A stretch of 64,000 nt of DNA, taken from assembly GCA_028285105.1 (NCBI GenBank), contig JANQQE010000014.1:124001-188000 (forward strand). The letters are read 5' to 3'. The notes under the pieces are model-generated. The model worked only from the letters and a program-made list of their open reading frames with translations, ran no database searches and was not told the origin of the DNA. Numbering within the stretch: position 1 is the stretch's first letter; each line of letters starts with the position of its first letter. Shown one piece after another: positions 1 to 8,507 of this stretch. The translations under genes and the position numbers were made by a program. This DNA is from Alphaproteobacteria bacterium. GTDB taxonomy: Bacteria; Planctomycetota; Phycisphaerae; UBA1845.

Positions 1-590
1 GCGAAGTTGCGGTCGTCGTGGGTGGCGGCAACATTGTTCGCGGTTCGCAGATCGCCCGCCACGCCCAGATCGAAGAAGCCACCGGCCACTACATGGGAAT
101 GCTCGCCACCGTGATCAACGCCTTGGCGATTCAGGACACGCTCGAATCGATGGGCGTCGCGACCCGCGTACAGAGCGCCGTCAACGTGGACCGGGTCTGC
201 GAACGATTCATCCGTCGTCGGGCGATGCGGCACCTGGAGAAAGGCCGGGTCGTGATTTTTGCGGCTGGTACTGGGAATCCGTTCGTCACCACCGACACCG
301 GTGCGGCACTTCGAGCGTCAGAAATCAATGCCGACGTACTGCTCAAAGCCACCAAGGTTGAAGGCGTTTATGACTCCGATCCGATGAAGAATCCGGAGGC
401 CAAACGGTACGACAAGCTCTCATATAACGAGGTCATCAACTCGCGGTTGGGAGTGATGGACGTGTCGGCGATCGACCTTTGCCAGCGGAACGATATCCCG
501 ATCATCGTGTTCAGCCTGCGGACAGCCAACAACATGCGCAACGTTGTTTGCGGAGAACCAATCGGTACACTTGTTACCGATAAGGCATAA
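1..590 (+). CDS. pyrH: Uridylate kinase (UMP kinase), 5' truncated
   Basis: The product phosphorylates UMP to UDP with ATP in pyrimidine nucleotide synthesis. The reading frame is open from base 3 and enters the gene inside the N-terminal phosphate-binding strand ([11 protein letters not shown]), so the true start lies before the window. The bacterial UMP kinase signatures follow: [15 protein letters not shown], the [17 protein letters not shown] nucleotide-binding stretch, and [13 protein letters not shown]. The C-terminus ([17 protein letters not shown]) is complete and ends in TAA. The visible 195 or so residues fit a family of about 240. It lies about 95 bp before frr on the same strand, the usual bacterial order (rpsB-tsf-pyrH-frr), so co-transcription is likely. 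The family call is secure. Confidence 0.96.
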   Translation, partial: EVAVVVGGGNIVRGSQIARHAQIEEATGHYMGMLATVINALAIQDTLESMGVATRVQSAVNVDRVCERFIRRRAMRHLEKGRVVIFAAGTGNPFVTTDTGAALRASEINADVLLKATKVEGVYDSDPMKNPEAKRYDKLSYNEVINSRLGVMDVSAIDLCQRNDIPIIVFSLRTANNMRNVVCGEPIGTLVTDKA

Positions 591-685
591 GCGCTCGCGG
601 CTTGACGTGAGCGTGGAACAACAGTGCTTCATACATTGACGAAGTATACGGTGGGTCTTGATCCCCTTGCTTGAAAGATAGAAAC

Positions 686-1246
686 ATGACTTCGTACGAA
701 AAAACCTGCAATGGCGATATGGCCAAGGTCATCGAATACCTCAAGGACGAACTTCGCGGCGTGCGGACTGGCCGAGCGACGCCCGGGCTGGTCGAACACG
801 TTCGCATCGAAGTCGCGTCATATGGCAGCACCATGGAACTGCGCGAGTTGGCTAGCATCACCGCGCCAGAGCCAGCCACCCTGGTGGTCAAACCGTTCGA
901 CCCGACGACGATCAAAGATATCGAAAAGGGAATCCAAACATCGAACCTCGGCATCACCCCGGCATCGGATGGCAAGATGATTCGCCTGCCGATTCCGCCG
1001 CTGTCGGGCGAGCGTCGCAAGCAGCTTACTGGCCAGGTCAAGAGCATGGGCGAGGAACAGAAGATCGCCCTGCGAAACGTCCGCCGCGACGTCATCAAGA
1101 AGATCGATGCGGACAAGAAAGCGTCAACCATCACCGAAGACGAAGCCGATAGCGCCAAAGACGCCATCCAAAAACTAATCAAAAAGAACGAACAGGAAAT
1201 CGACAACCTGATCGCAGCAAAGAACAAAGAAATCGACGAAATCTAA
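686..1246 (+). CDS. frr: Ribosome recycling factor
   Basis: RRF works with EF-G to split the post-termination ribosome. I chose the ATG at 686, which gives 186 residues, the normal family length. An in-frame TTG at 671 would add five residues with no better ribosome-binding site. The hallmark stretch VRTGRATPGLVEHV is present near residue 30, followed by the hinge and domain II (ITAPEPATLVVKPFD). The C-terminal helix has the usual lysine/glutamate-rich composition (KLIKKNEQEIDNL). It follows pyrH on the same strand. Confidence 0.96.
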   Translation: MTSYEKTCNGDMAKVIEYLKDELRGVRTGRATPGLVEHVRIEVASYGSTMELRELASITAPEPATLVVKPFDPTTIKDIEKGIQTSNLGITPASDGKMIRLPIPPLSGERRKQLTGQVKSMGEEQKIALRNVRRDVIKKIDADKKASTITEDEADSAKDAIQKLIKKNEQEIDNLIAAKNKEIDEI

Positions 1247-1280
1247 ACAAGATTTCAGCAGCCAGTGTGCAGACCGACCG

Positions 1281-1385
1281 GGTGGCCCACCCTTTCAAGC
1301 GTGGGGAAAACGATTGACGTAGAACTGCCCAGAACATGAAGCAAGGTGCCCCGCCCTTCCAGGGTGGGGGACTGATTGAAGTAAG
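1281..1385. repeat. Two diverged direct copies of a ~41-bp unit between frr and tRNA-Leu
   Basis: Copy A (1281-1322) and copy B (1345-1385) align over their whole length with a few mismatches and one gap. Both run from a GGTG..CCC start through CCCTT and GTGGGG to GATTGA.GTA. Each copy contains a CCC...GGG inverted segment, best in copy B (CCCCGCCCT against AGGGTGGGG), so each could form a short hairpin. No gene covers them. They may be an interspersed hairpin repeat of this genome or a terminator/processing region behind frr. Confidence 0.5.
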
Positions 1386-1404
1386 AGCAAACCCATCACC
1401 AAGC

Positions 1405-1486
1405 GCGCGAGTGGCGGAATTGGCAGACGCGCAGGATTTAGGATCCTGTGGGGTAACCCGTCCCGGTTCGACTCCGGGCTCGCGCA
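1405..1486 (+). tRNA. tRNA-Leu (anticodon UAG)
   Basis: The acceptor stem GCGCGAG (1405-1411) pairs fully with CTCGCGC (1479-1485), and A is the discriminator base. The anticodon stem CAGGA/TCCTG (1432-1436/1444-1448) closes a seven-base loop with TAG at 1439-1441. A long variable arm (type II tRNA) and a standard T arm with GGTTCGACTCC follow. CCA is not encoded, so the nucleotidyltransferase must add it. The length (82 nt) and long variable arm fit leucine tRNA. Confidence 0.97.
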
Positions 1487-1784
1487 TTAAAAAAACTCGA
1501 GCGTCGCACTCCCTCATAGAGTATTGTCGGCAGGTTCTCTTGGAAGCAGGCCTTGCGTTAAGATGTTCGAACTGCCTTCCTCGTTTTGTTGAATCTCGTT
1601 GGCAGTGGAATCCAATTGCGGGCGAATCGCTGTTGGATAGTGTGATGTTTCAACTGTTGATTGATCCACAAGCCAAGCCCAGAACAAACCCCTGCCAGAA
1701 AAGCGATGCAGTTCTTGCTTGGTTGGGCATCGAGAGCAAAATTTTTTTCCGACTATTCAATTGCGACTAAAATCGGAGTCGAAC

Positions 1785-2054
1785 ATGCTGTTCAACGGCC
1801 ACGGATTTGTCTTTGTGATCTTCGGTGGAATCCTCTCGGCTGCCTTGGTTTGGCTGACCAAACAGGGTCAGGACTTCTGGATGTACTGTTGGGGAGCTCT
1901 GTTAATCTCGTTCGACTTGGTTTGCCGGTGGAGAAACAATCGGAAGTTTTTTCATCCCGCCGGCGGAGGATGGCTGTTCCTTGTACCAATCTGGTGCGCA
2001 GGCCTGATTTTGATCGTGCTGCAAATCACCGGTCGTGGATTGCTTGAGCCATAG
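1785..2054 (+). CDS. Small membrane protein of unknown function
   Basis: An 89-residue protein. The ATG at 1785 is chosen because a CGGAG ribosome-binding site lies 6 bp upstream; the reading frame extends further upstream but only into the tRNA flank. Three hydrophobic stretches (about residues 6-20, 27-42 and 60-82) suggest two or three membrane helices, linked by a short basic loop (CRWRNNRKFF). I recognise no family. It stands alone downstream of the tRNA. Confidence 0.55.
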   Translation: MLFNGHGFVFVIFGGILSAALVWLTKQGQDFWMYCWGALLISFDLVCRWRNNRKFFHPAGGGWLFLVPIWCAGLILIVLQITGRGLLEP

Positions 2055-2362
2055 TAGCGCAAACCGATCACCGCATCGCCCACAGTAAGTCATTTAGCAT
2101 TGCAAATTCAGCCACCGCATGAAGAGCCACGGTGTGACATTCCCATCGCAGAAGCGACAATTTGCCAGGGATTCCATTTTCCTTAGCTTCGCTGCTCGCA
2201 CAAGAAATCGTTCCTTTTAGCCACGCTAATTTCACATAAGACTTTGCGAATACGAATGTTATGATATTCATCAGAATCCTTCGCCCTTGACATTTTCATT
2301 ATGTGAACTATATTGTTAGTGATAGGATTGATGGGCACGTTGGCTTTCTGGGGGACGGTGTT
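2055..2362. other. Intergenic region with a promoter near its end
   Basis: No convincing gene lies in these 308 bases. Short reading frames on both strands lack a ribosome-binding site and family resemblance. The only element I can support is the promoter at 2287-2314. Confidence 0.5.
2287..2314 (+). promoter_or_regulatory. Sigma-70-type promoter for the Asp-rich protein gene
   Basis: A perfect -35 hexamer TTGACA (2287-2292) and a 5/6 -10 hexamer TATATT (2309-2314) are separated by 16 bases. The likely transcript start, near 2321, is about 40 bases before the ATG at 2363. This also argues against the upstream in-frame GTG at 2303, which would lie inside the promoter. Confidence 0.65.
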
Positions 2363-2635
2363 ATGAAACTGAATCGATTGCAGCGGATTACGGCTTTCTT
2401 TGCGTTGGCTACTCTGCCGGTGTTTTCTTTTACCACTTGCTCTTTGGACACGCCGGGTGGGTTGTATTTGCTCAACGCACCATTCCGCGGGTTTGAGATC
2501 GAGTTTGACGACGACGAGATTGAAATCGAATTCGACGATGACGATCGTGGGTTCTTTGGCGGTGGCGGGTTCTTCGACTTTTGGTACGACGACGATTATT
2601 ACGACGACTGGGATGACGACGATTGGTGGGACTAG
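2363..2635 (+). CDS. Secreted aspartate-rich low-complexity protein
   Basis: A 90-residue protein starting at the ATG at 2363 (GGGGACGG just upstream). A hydrophobic N-terminal segment (about residues 8-24) looks like a signal peptide. A cysteine follows in FTTC, but the lipobox is poor, so lipid attachment is doubtful. The last 50 residues are almost only Asp/Glu with Phe/Tyr/Trp and Gly (IEFDDDEIEIEFDDDD, then YYDDWDDDDWWD). Such a tail could bind cations or basic partners outside the cytoplasm; that is inference. No family is recognised. It has its own promoter. Confidence 0.6.
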   Translation: MKLNRLQRITAFFALATLPVFSFTTCSLDTPGGLYLLNAPFRGFEIEFDDDEIEIEFDDDDRGFFGGGGFFDFWYDDDYYDDWDDDDWWD

Positions 2636-2750
2636 CCAATTGCGTTGAAGTTCGCAGTCGAATGAAGAATAGCAGCAGGAATATTAACGGCAGTGGGTCG
2701 CGCGATCATTCGTGCGGGCCGCTGCTTTTTTGCGCACGCTGCTCCCCGTG

Positions 2751-3869
2751 TTATCCCGCGAGTTCGTGAAGGATCTGGCAGCCCTCTACCAACTTCTGAT
2801 CGGGGACGGCATAGCTGATTCTGAAATGCGTATCGTGTTTGCTGAATGCGTATCCGGGAACGACCAGCACGTTTTTCTGGATGGCGGCTTCTACGAATTC
2901 GGATCCGGTTTTGAACCTGCTCGGTGGTTTGCAATACAAAAAGAATCCGCCGCCCGGCGTCGCGCATTCGAAGCGCTCGCTCATGATTTTCAAGCTGACG
3001 TCGCGCTTGATGCGGTAATCCGAAAGCACCTTCGACATGTCTTCATCAAGCGCCGCAATGCACGCCCATTGAAACGGTTGCGGGGCGCAGACGAACGTAT
3101 ATTGCTGCACCTTGGCCATCTGCGAAATGATTGATTCGGGACCAGCGGCAAAGCCCATGCGCCATCCGGTCATGCCATAACTTTTTCCGAACCCGCGCAA
3201 CAAAATCGTGCGCTCCGGCGCGTAGGTCACCGGACTGGCTGGCGTCGCATCGAAACTTAGCATGTTGTAGATTTCGTCGCTGAAGATGAGAAGGTCTTTC
3301 TTGCGGGCGAGTTCACAAATGGCTTTGACGTTTTCTTCGGAGTAGATCACACCGGTCGGGTTGCTTGGCGAGTTGAGCAGGATCGCTTTTGACTTTGGCG
3401 TCAATGCAGCTTCCACCAGATCAGCCGTCATCTCAAAACCGGGCGCGGTATCCACTGGAACCGCCCGCCCGCCAGCCAATTCGACGTGCATTGGATACGA
3501 CACGAAATACGGATCGGGAATCAGCACCTCGTCACCGGGATTACAGATCGCCGTCATCGCCAAGTTCAAACCGCCCGACACGCCGCACGTCGCGAAGACG
3601 GCTGGATCCCAATCGAATTCATGCGTGAGCGTTGCCTTGATCTTTTCGCGCAGTTCGACCAAACCGTACGTCACTGTGTAACCGTTCTGGTCGGCATCGA
3701 TCGCGGCATGGGCAGCCGCCTTCGCCCGATCGGGGACGGGAAAGTCGGGCTGGCCCATCGAGAAATCGATCGGATCCTTCATCGTCGCAGCCAGGTCAAA
3801 AATCCGCCGAATCCCCGAGGCAGAGATGTTTGCAATGCGGTCCGCAACAAACGAATCGATGGCTTTCAT
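2751..3869 (-). CDS. Class I/II PLP-dependent aminotransferase (aspartate aminotransferase-like)
   Basis: Fold-type I aminotransferase of 372 residues. The ATG at 3869 is preferred: a GGAG motif lies 10-12 bp upstream and the protein begins in the usual way (helix, then IDFSMGQPDFPVPD). Upstream in-frame codons would run into the terminator at 3916-3959. Family motifs are the SNPTG-containing SPSNPTGVIYS, the DEIYN cofactor-contact segment, and RGFGKSYGMTGWRMG with the PLP lysine. The closest known enzymes are aspartate/LL-DAP-type aminotransferases; the substrate cannot be fixed from sequence alone. It is transcribed away from the small basic protein gene but separated from it by that gene's terminator. 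Confidence 0.9.
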   Translation of the reverse strand: MKAIDSFVADRIANISASGIRRIFDLAATMKDPIDFSMGQPDFPVPDRAKAAAHAAIDADQNGYTVTYGLVELREKIKATLTHEFDWDPAVFATCGVSGGLNLAMTAICNPGDEVLIPDPYFVSYPMHVELAGGRAVPVDTAPGFEMTADLVEAALTPKSKAILLNSPSNPTGVIYSEENVKAICELARKKDLLIFSDEIYNMLSFDATPASPVTYAPERTILLRGFGKSYGMTGWRMGFAAGPESIISQMAKVQQYTFVCAPQPFQWACIAALDEDMSKVLSDYRIKRDVSLKIMSERFECATPGGGFFLYCKPPSRFKTGSEFVEAAIQKNVLVVPGYAFSKHDTHFRISYAVPDQKLVEGCQILHELAG

Positions 3870-3915
3870 ATGAACATTCTCCGATTGGACAAACCGCTTC
3901 CGACTGGCCGGGGTC

Positions 3916-3959
3916 AAAATAAAAACTACCGCCCCGATCAAACGATCAGCGCGGTAGTT
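3916..3959 (-). terminator. Rho-independent terminator of the small basic protein gene
   Basis: On the minus strand a 9-bp stem AACTACCGC/GCGGTAGTT (3951-3959 with 3924-3932) encloses a loop that itself holds GATC repeats. It is followed directly by a T-rich tract (TTTTTATTTT, 3925-3916). It lies about 110 bases past the stop of the gene at 4068-4301 and before the aminotransferase start, so it separates the two transcription units. Confidence 0.8.
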
Positions 3960-4067
3960 GTAGTCTGAATACCGTTGGAATTAAAGGGGCGTAACCTGTG
4001 CCATCCGCTTGACAGCGACTTGGCGCTATGAAAAAACGAAACGCCGCCCGATACGCCGAAACAGCCG

Positions 4068-4301
4068 TTACTTCTTATCTTCCGTGGAGGCGGCTGCTTC
4101 GTCTTCTTCCTTCTTGGGTCCCTTCTTTTCCTTACCGCCGACAACCACCTTGCGGTGCGCGACTTTCGGCAGACCGACGGGCTTTTGGTTTTCGTCCCAA
4201 CGATCCTCGTCCTTGAGAACCTCAATTCGTTCGCTGCGGCGCAAGACATTGCGATGACGCGACAGGCTTGCGCTGGTTTTCAATGATTTGTCCAAGGACA
4301 T
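4068..4301 (-). CDS. PVC-superphylum small basic protein (TIGR04137-type)
   Basis: A 77-residue basic protein matching the short family restricted to Planctomycetes, Verrucomicrobia and Chlamydiae. It opens MSLDKSLKTSASLSRHRNVL, followed by RRSERIEVLKDEDRW and the GLPKVAHRK motif. The family is thought to be ribosome- or rRNA-associated, but its role is not established. Here a lysine/glutamate-rich tail (KKGPKKEEDEAAASTEDKK) extends the core. AGGAG lies about 10 bp before the ATG. It has its own downstream terminator and lies 65 bp after the SPOR-like gene. It is one of the best lineage markers in the window. Confidence 0.85.
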   Translation of the reverse strand: MSLDKSLKTSASLSRHRNVLRRSERIEVLKDEDRWDENQKPVGLPKVAHRKVVVGGKEKKGPKKEEDEAAASTEDKK

Positions 4302-4366
4302 TTGATGAGACTCCTAAATACTTGCACTGACTTTTTGTGCGACGTTCTGCATTCTTGCAAATCCGC

Positions 4367-5407
4367 TTACCACGATTCTTTCGTCAGCGTCGCCAGATAA
4401 CCTTCCAACTTGTATCTTCCGCCCACCTTCGGGTAGGTCTTACCGATCGCCCTGATGCGTTTTAAGAACCGGCCCGCAAGATTGCGCTGCGTCTTGTTCT
4501 TAATATCGAAGCCCTTTGTCGCGATCAACATGATGGGCTTATTCCTTTTCGCGATGACTTCGGTCGCAATGCCCTGCCCAACCAAGAACTCCTGAGCTTT
4601 GTCGGCATCCTTCAGAGCATCGCTTCTGAAGCTCTGAACAATCACGTAAGTCAAACCTTTGACCCACGTCGTATTGCTGCTTGCCGCTGCCGGTTTCGAT
4701 CGCGAATCGACAGGCGGCTGAGCCATCAAGGTCACGGGCACATCTCGCCGCGACCCATTCTTTCCGTTGCTTTCGCGTTTGGCAGTCGCCGAACTCGAGC
4801 CAGCCAACCGCTGATCGTTTGACGACTTCGAATTACCAGCGGGCGAGCGCCTTGCTGCATTACTGTGATCAGCCCGATCCTGGCGGCTGCGACCCTTGGC
4901 CTTCTGTTTCTCTCTGGTCGAATCCTTCTTGGTCGAAACCGGCGAAGTGCCAATTCCGGCGAACAGATCCTGGATCGGCTTACTCTTTCGGGCGGTGGCG
5001 ATTTCGTCATCGACCACACCCTGAATGCTTTCACGCGCGAGTGCCTGCCCTTTGGCGACACCCTTGCGATCGCCGACCCACTGCCCCATTAGGAAAACGC
5101 CGATCGCGCTCACCAGCAAGACAGCCAAGACGATCCCGGACATCCGACTCGTCAGAACCACGTGCAGGCGGCCGCGGTCGATCATGACCGACGAGCCGGC
5201 AGCAACCCTTTCGGGCGATTTCTCGACCTTCTCACTCTGGCCCTCACGATTAATCGTCTTGGCCAGATTCGCCAGTGTTGCGCGAAATGCCGATGCTGAC
5301 TCCGCAATGGGAGACCGCTTCGACGTCACGCGCTCTGTTTCTAAATTTTCACCCTGCCCCTTGTTGTATAACTCAAACAACGCGGGTCCTGTTTTGGATT
5401 TGGGCAT
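4367..5407 (-). CDS. Single-pass membrane protein with C-terminal SPOR-like domain
   Basis: A 346-residue protein. The ATG at 5407 is chosen because AAGGAGG lies 7 bp upstream; the frame stays open for 12 codons further up. The N-terminus (MPKSKTGPALFELYNKGQG) is followed by a cytoplasmic linker, one membrane helix (about residues 96-116) and a long Ser/Arg/Lys-rich low-complexity stretch. The C-terminal ~90 residues (TYVIVQSFRSDALKDADKAQEFL...) have the alternating pattern of SPOR-type peptidoglycan-binding domains. A cell-envelope or division-linked role is plausible but inferred. The adjacent small basic protein gene may be co-transcribed. Confidence 0.65.
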   Translation of the reverse strand: MPKSKTGPALFELYNKGQGENLETERVTSKRSPIAESASAFRATLANLAKTINREGQSEKVEKSPERVAAGSSVMIDRGRLHVVLTSRMSGIVLAVLLVSAIGVFLMGQWVGDRKGVAKGQALARESIQGVVDDEIATARKSKPIQDLFAGIGTSPVSTKKDSTREKQKAKGRSRQDRADHSNAARRSPAGNSKSSNDQRLAGSSSATAKRESNGKNGSRRDVPVTLMAQPPVDSRSKPAAASSNTTWVKGLTYVIVQSFRSDALKDADKAQEFLVGQGIATEVIAKRNKPIMLIATKGFDIKNKTQRNLAGRFLKRIRAIGKTYPKVGGRYKLEGYLATLTKESW

Positions 5408-5637
5408 CGGTCCGCCTCCTTGCGTAACCACACCGTCGGACATCCGTGAGGTTGCAAGTTAGCGAAAATGCCCAGAAAAGCAAGCAAGAATGGGATGGCT
5501 CGATTCAGACCTATGGGCCGCGAAAACGCCGTTAGCACCACTGAAAATCGAGGTGCTGCACTTTACAGCACAGATACGCGCCTTGGCCAGGTGCCGTACT
5601 CAACAGGTTCGCTCTTTAGGGCGACAATCGTCGAACC

Positions 5638-5889
5638 TTAGTCGCCCGAGCATTCGTGCTCGCCGACTTGGGTGGCTACATGATCGTAGACCGTCGCAAG
5701 GAATCCGATGAACGGAAACCCAGTCTTGGGAAATGGTGGTGGCCCGAGCGTTCCGAGGATGTCGTCAGACGAAATCGAACGACGATCAGCCAACGCGGCG
5801 AGATCTTCTTGATCCGCCCAGAAGTTCAACGGCGATTCCGGAAGATCAGTAGGTGCGGCTGACTCGGCTTCCAGCTGTTGCGTGTCCAT
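5638..5889 (-). CDS. Short protein of unknown function downstream of fusA
   Basis: An 83-residue protein. I place the start at the ATG at 5889, which has GAGG about 10 bp upstream, rather than the ORF limit at 5943. An acidic N-terminus (MDTQQLEAESAAP) precedes a compact conserved-looking segment, SDDILGTLGPPPFPKTGF, and the end GFLATVYDHVATQVGEHE. No family is recognised. It lies 80 bp behind the fusA stop on the same strand, so it could be read through from fusA. Confidence 0.5.
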   Translation of the reverse strand: MDTQQLEAESAAPTDLPESPLNFWADQEDLAALADRRSISSDDILGTLGPPPFPKTGFPFIGFLATVYDHVATQVGEHECSGD

Positions 5890-5969
5890 CTCGATGGCAC
5901 CTCTTTCGATTGTCGATGCCAAATTACGAAATAATTTCGCCAAACTTGGCGTCCGTTCGATTCTACCCG

Positions 5970-8063
5970 CTACTTGGTTTCGTTGGCATTTTCTTTGCGG
6001 ATGTTGGCCAGGATGTCTTCCTGCACGTTGGCTGGCACCTGACGATAAGTCAGAAACTCCATGCTGAATGTTGCCTGCCCCTGACTCATCGAACGCAGTT
6101 CCGTCGAGTATCCAAACATTCCCGACAGCGGAACCTCGGCTGTGATGATCGCCATCTGCGGTTTGACTTCCGTACCAACGATGAAGCCACGTCGCGACGA
6201 AACATCGCCAGCCACACTTCCCTGGAACTCGTTGGGGGTTTCAATCTCAACTTTCATCACCGGTTCAAGCAACACCGGTTTGGCCTTCATGAACGTCTCG
6301 CGGAAAGCGTCGCGGGCACAAACCTGAAACGCCATGTCCGACGAGTCCACCGCGTGCGAGCTGCCGTCTTCGAGAATCATCTTAACTTTGACGATTTCAA
6401 AGCCAGCCAGCGGACCTTTGGCTCGGGCCATCTGGAAGCCCTTGTCTACCGACGGAATATATTCCGTCGGGATGCGACCGCCCGTCACTTTGTTCTCGAA
6501 CAGGTAATCTTCGGTTTCGGTATCCTCGAGCGGAATGAGTTGACCGACGACGTGGGCGAACTGACCGGAACCACCGGTCTGCTTTTTGTGCTTGTAGTTG
6601 TAATCGACCGTCTTGGTCGGTGCTTCGCGATAGCTGACCTTGGGACGATCGACTTCAAGCGAGCAACCGTATTCGCGCTTTACGCGTTCGACATACACTT
6701 CCAGGTGAAGCTCGCCCATTCCAGAAATAATCGTGTCGCCGCTTTCTTCATCGAAGCGCACATGGAATGTGGGGTCTTCTTTCAGGAAACGGTTGAGCGC
6801 TTTCGACATCTTGTCGCGGTCGGCATTTTTCGCAGGACGAATCGCCAATGAAATTACCGGTTCCGCCGCATGAATACTTTCGAGCGAAACATTGATGTCC
6901 GAATCGCAGAACGTGTCGCCTGAAGCGCTGTCCACGCCCATGACCGCTACGATGTCCCCCGTCTTCGCTTCTTCCAGGTCTTCGCGATCGTCGGCATGCA
7001 TGCGGAGAATCCGACCGATCCGCTCGGTCTTACCGGAGCGTGTATTGATGTATTTGCTGCCTTTTTTGAGTGTGCCCTGATACACGCGGGTGTAGGTCAC
7101 CTGTCCGAACTGCTCATCGACGATCTTGAACCCCATCGCAACCAGCGGACCATCCGGGTCTGCCGTCACGGCGATTTCAGCGCCTTCGTTTTGATTGTCC
7201 GACGCATAGGCAACACGATCGAGCGGGCTGGGAAGATAACGACTGACCGCATCGAGGAGTGGCTGAACACCCTTGTTGCGGTAAGCGGTTCCCAAGAGAA
7301 CGGGCACGATTTCGCGCGACAACGTTGCACGTCGAAGCGCTTCGTGAATCATCTCCGGGGTTGGCTCTTTCTCTTCGAGCATCAACTCCATGAGTTCGTC
7401 GTCGTAAAGACTCAAGGCATCGAGCATACCGCTTCGGGCACGTTCGGCTTCCTCTTTGTGGTCGGCAGGGATGTCGCTGCGAACAATGTTTTCACCGTTC
7501 GCGCCTTCAAAGTTAATCAACTTCATGTCGATCAAGTCAATGATTGCTTCAAACGTGTCACCTGCACCCACGGGAAGTTGCAACGGAACTGCCACCAAGC
7601 CCAACTTGGATTCGAGCTCTGAAACAACCTGCGCCGGATCGGCACCGACGCGATCCATCTTGTTGATGAACGCAATGCGCGGAACACGGTAGCGCTTCAT
7701 CTGACGATCAACGGTAATCGATTGAGACTGTACACCACCGACCGCACAAAGCACCAGGACGGCTCCGTCGAGAACGCGCAACGAACGCTCCACTTCGATT
7801 GTAAAGTCAACGTGACCGGGCGTGTCAATGATATTGACCTGCTTGTCACCCCATTCGACCGTGGTCGCTGCCGACGTGATGGTGATGCCGCGCTCCTTCT
7901 CGAGTTCCATGTGGTCCATGGTGGCACCGCCATCCTTGCCCTTCACTTCCTGGATGCGGTGAATCTTTCCCGCGTAGAAGAGAATGCGTTCGGTGAGGGT
8001 GGTCTTGCCCGAGTCGATGTGGGCGCTGACGCCGATGTTGCGAATGTTGCTCAAACGATCCAT
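5970..8063 (-). CDS. fusA: Elongation factor G, spdEFG1/mitochondrial-EFG1-like type
   Basis: A 697-residue GTPase that drives tRNA-mRNA translocation. The start is the ATG at 8063 (MDRLSNIRNIGVSAHIDSG); the frame upstream is open but non-coding in character. The P-loop AHIDSGKTT, the RGITI switch region, DTPGHVDF and NKMD are all present, followed by domains II-V ending near LTYRQVPANVQEDIL. The G1-switch segment reads HIDSGKTTLTER...VKGKDGGATMDHMELEKERGI. This carries a short insert and the DS/LTER/MELE variants typical of mitochondrial EF-G1 and its spirochaete/planctomycete/deltaproteobacterial relatives, not canonical EF-G (DAGKTTTTER...MDWMEQEQ). That group usually has a second, specialised EF-G elsewhere. 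Confidence 0.95.
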   Translation of the reverse strand: MDRLSNIRNIGVSAHIDSGKTTLTERILFYAGKIHRIQEVKGKDGGATMDHMELEKERGITITSAATTVEWGDKQVNIIDTPGHVDFTIEVERSLRVLDGAVLVLCAVGGVQSQSITVDRQMKRYRVPRIAFINKMDRVGADPAQVVSELESKLGLVAVPLQLPVGAGDTFEAIIDLIDMKLINFEGANGENIVRSDIPADHKEEAERARSGMLDALSLYDDELMELMLEEKEPTPEMIHEALRRATLSREIVPVLLGTAYRNKGVQPLLDAVSRYLPSPLDRVAYASDNQNEGAEIAVTADPDGPLVAMGFKIVDEQFGQVTYTRVYQGTLKKGSKYINTRSGKTERIGRILRMHADDREDLEEAKTGDIVAVMGVDSASGDTFCDSDINVSLESIHAAEPVISLAIRPAKNADRDKMSKALNRFLKEDPTFHVRFDEESGDTIISGMGELHLEVYVERVKREYGCSLEVDRPKVSYREAPTKTVDYNYKHKKQTGGSGQFAHVVGQLIPLEDTETEDYLFENKVTGGRIPTEYIPSVDKGFQMARAKGPLAGFEIVKVKMILEDGSSHAVDSSDMAFQVCARDAFRETFMKAKPVLLEPVMKVEIETPNEFQGSVAGDVSSRRGFIVGTEVKPQMAIITAEVPLSGMFGYSTELRSMSQGQATFSMEFLTYRQVPANVQEDILANIRKENANETK

Positions 8064-8507
8064 GACTGCTTCTGCCTGTGAAATTCCAAATTGCCTAAGC
8101 TTGCGTTTCGCCGCAAACCTTCTAGTTAATCTAAACTGACAACGGCTCCAATTCCGCCTACATCGGGTCCAATGAGGCCAAAATCGCCCTTGGAGGCATG
8201 TGCCTGAATACCCAACGCTGCATGGAGCAGAGAATCGGCTATCTGCCAACCCCAGCTTCAATGAGTGAGTTATTGTGAATACACCCCTCCCGCTGGCAGG
8301 CGGCGAACTGTATCAAACCACCGTTGAAAAGCAACATCGCGAGGCACTATTTTTTGAATTGACAACAACTTAACGAAGTTCTTCGGTGGCTCTGATCGGG
8401 TCGGAATCTGCCGCTTTTTTCACTGCGGCCAAGTTCGAAATCGGGTGGCGAATCATGGCAGACGGTATTGATGGAATTATAGGAAATGTGGGGCTTATGG
8501 GGCCAAT
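8064..8507. other. Upstream region of fusA without a recognisable gene
   Basis: These 444 bases separate fusA from the next minus-strand gene, a lipoprotein. The fusA frame stays open to 8261, but the translation there is Cys/Arg/Trp-rich and unlike EF-G. I see no tRNA, riboswitch or clear terminator. A TTGACA at 8359 on the plus strand has no good -10 partner. Confidence 0.4.

Noticed and set aside
5853-6851. 332-codon frame antisense to fusA
   Set aside because: It is a shadow of the conserved fusA coding strand caused by codon bias. There is no signal, ribosome-binding site or family match.
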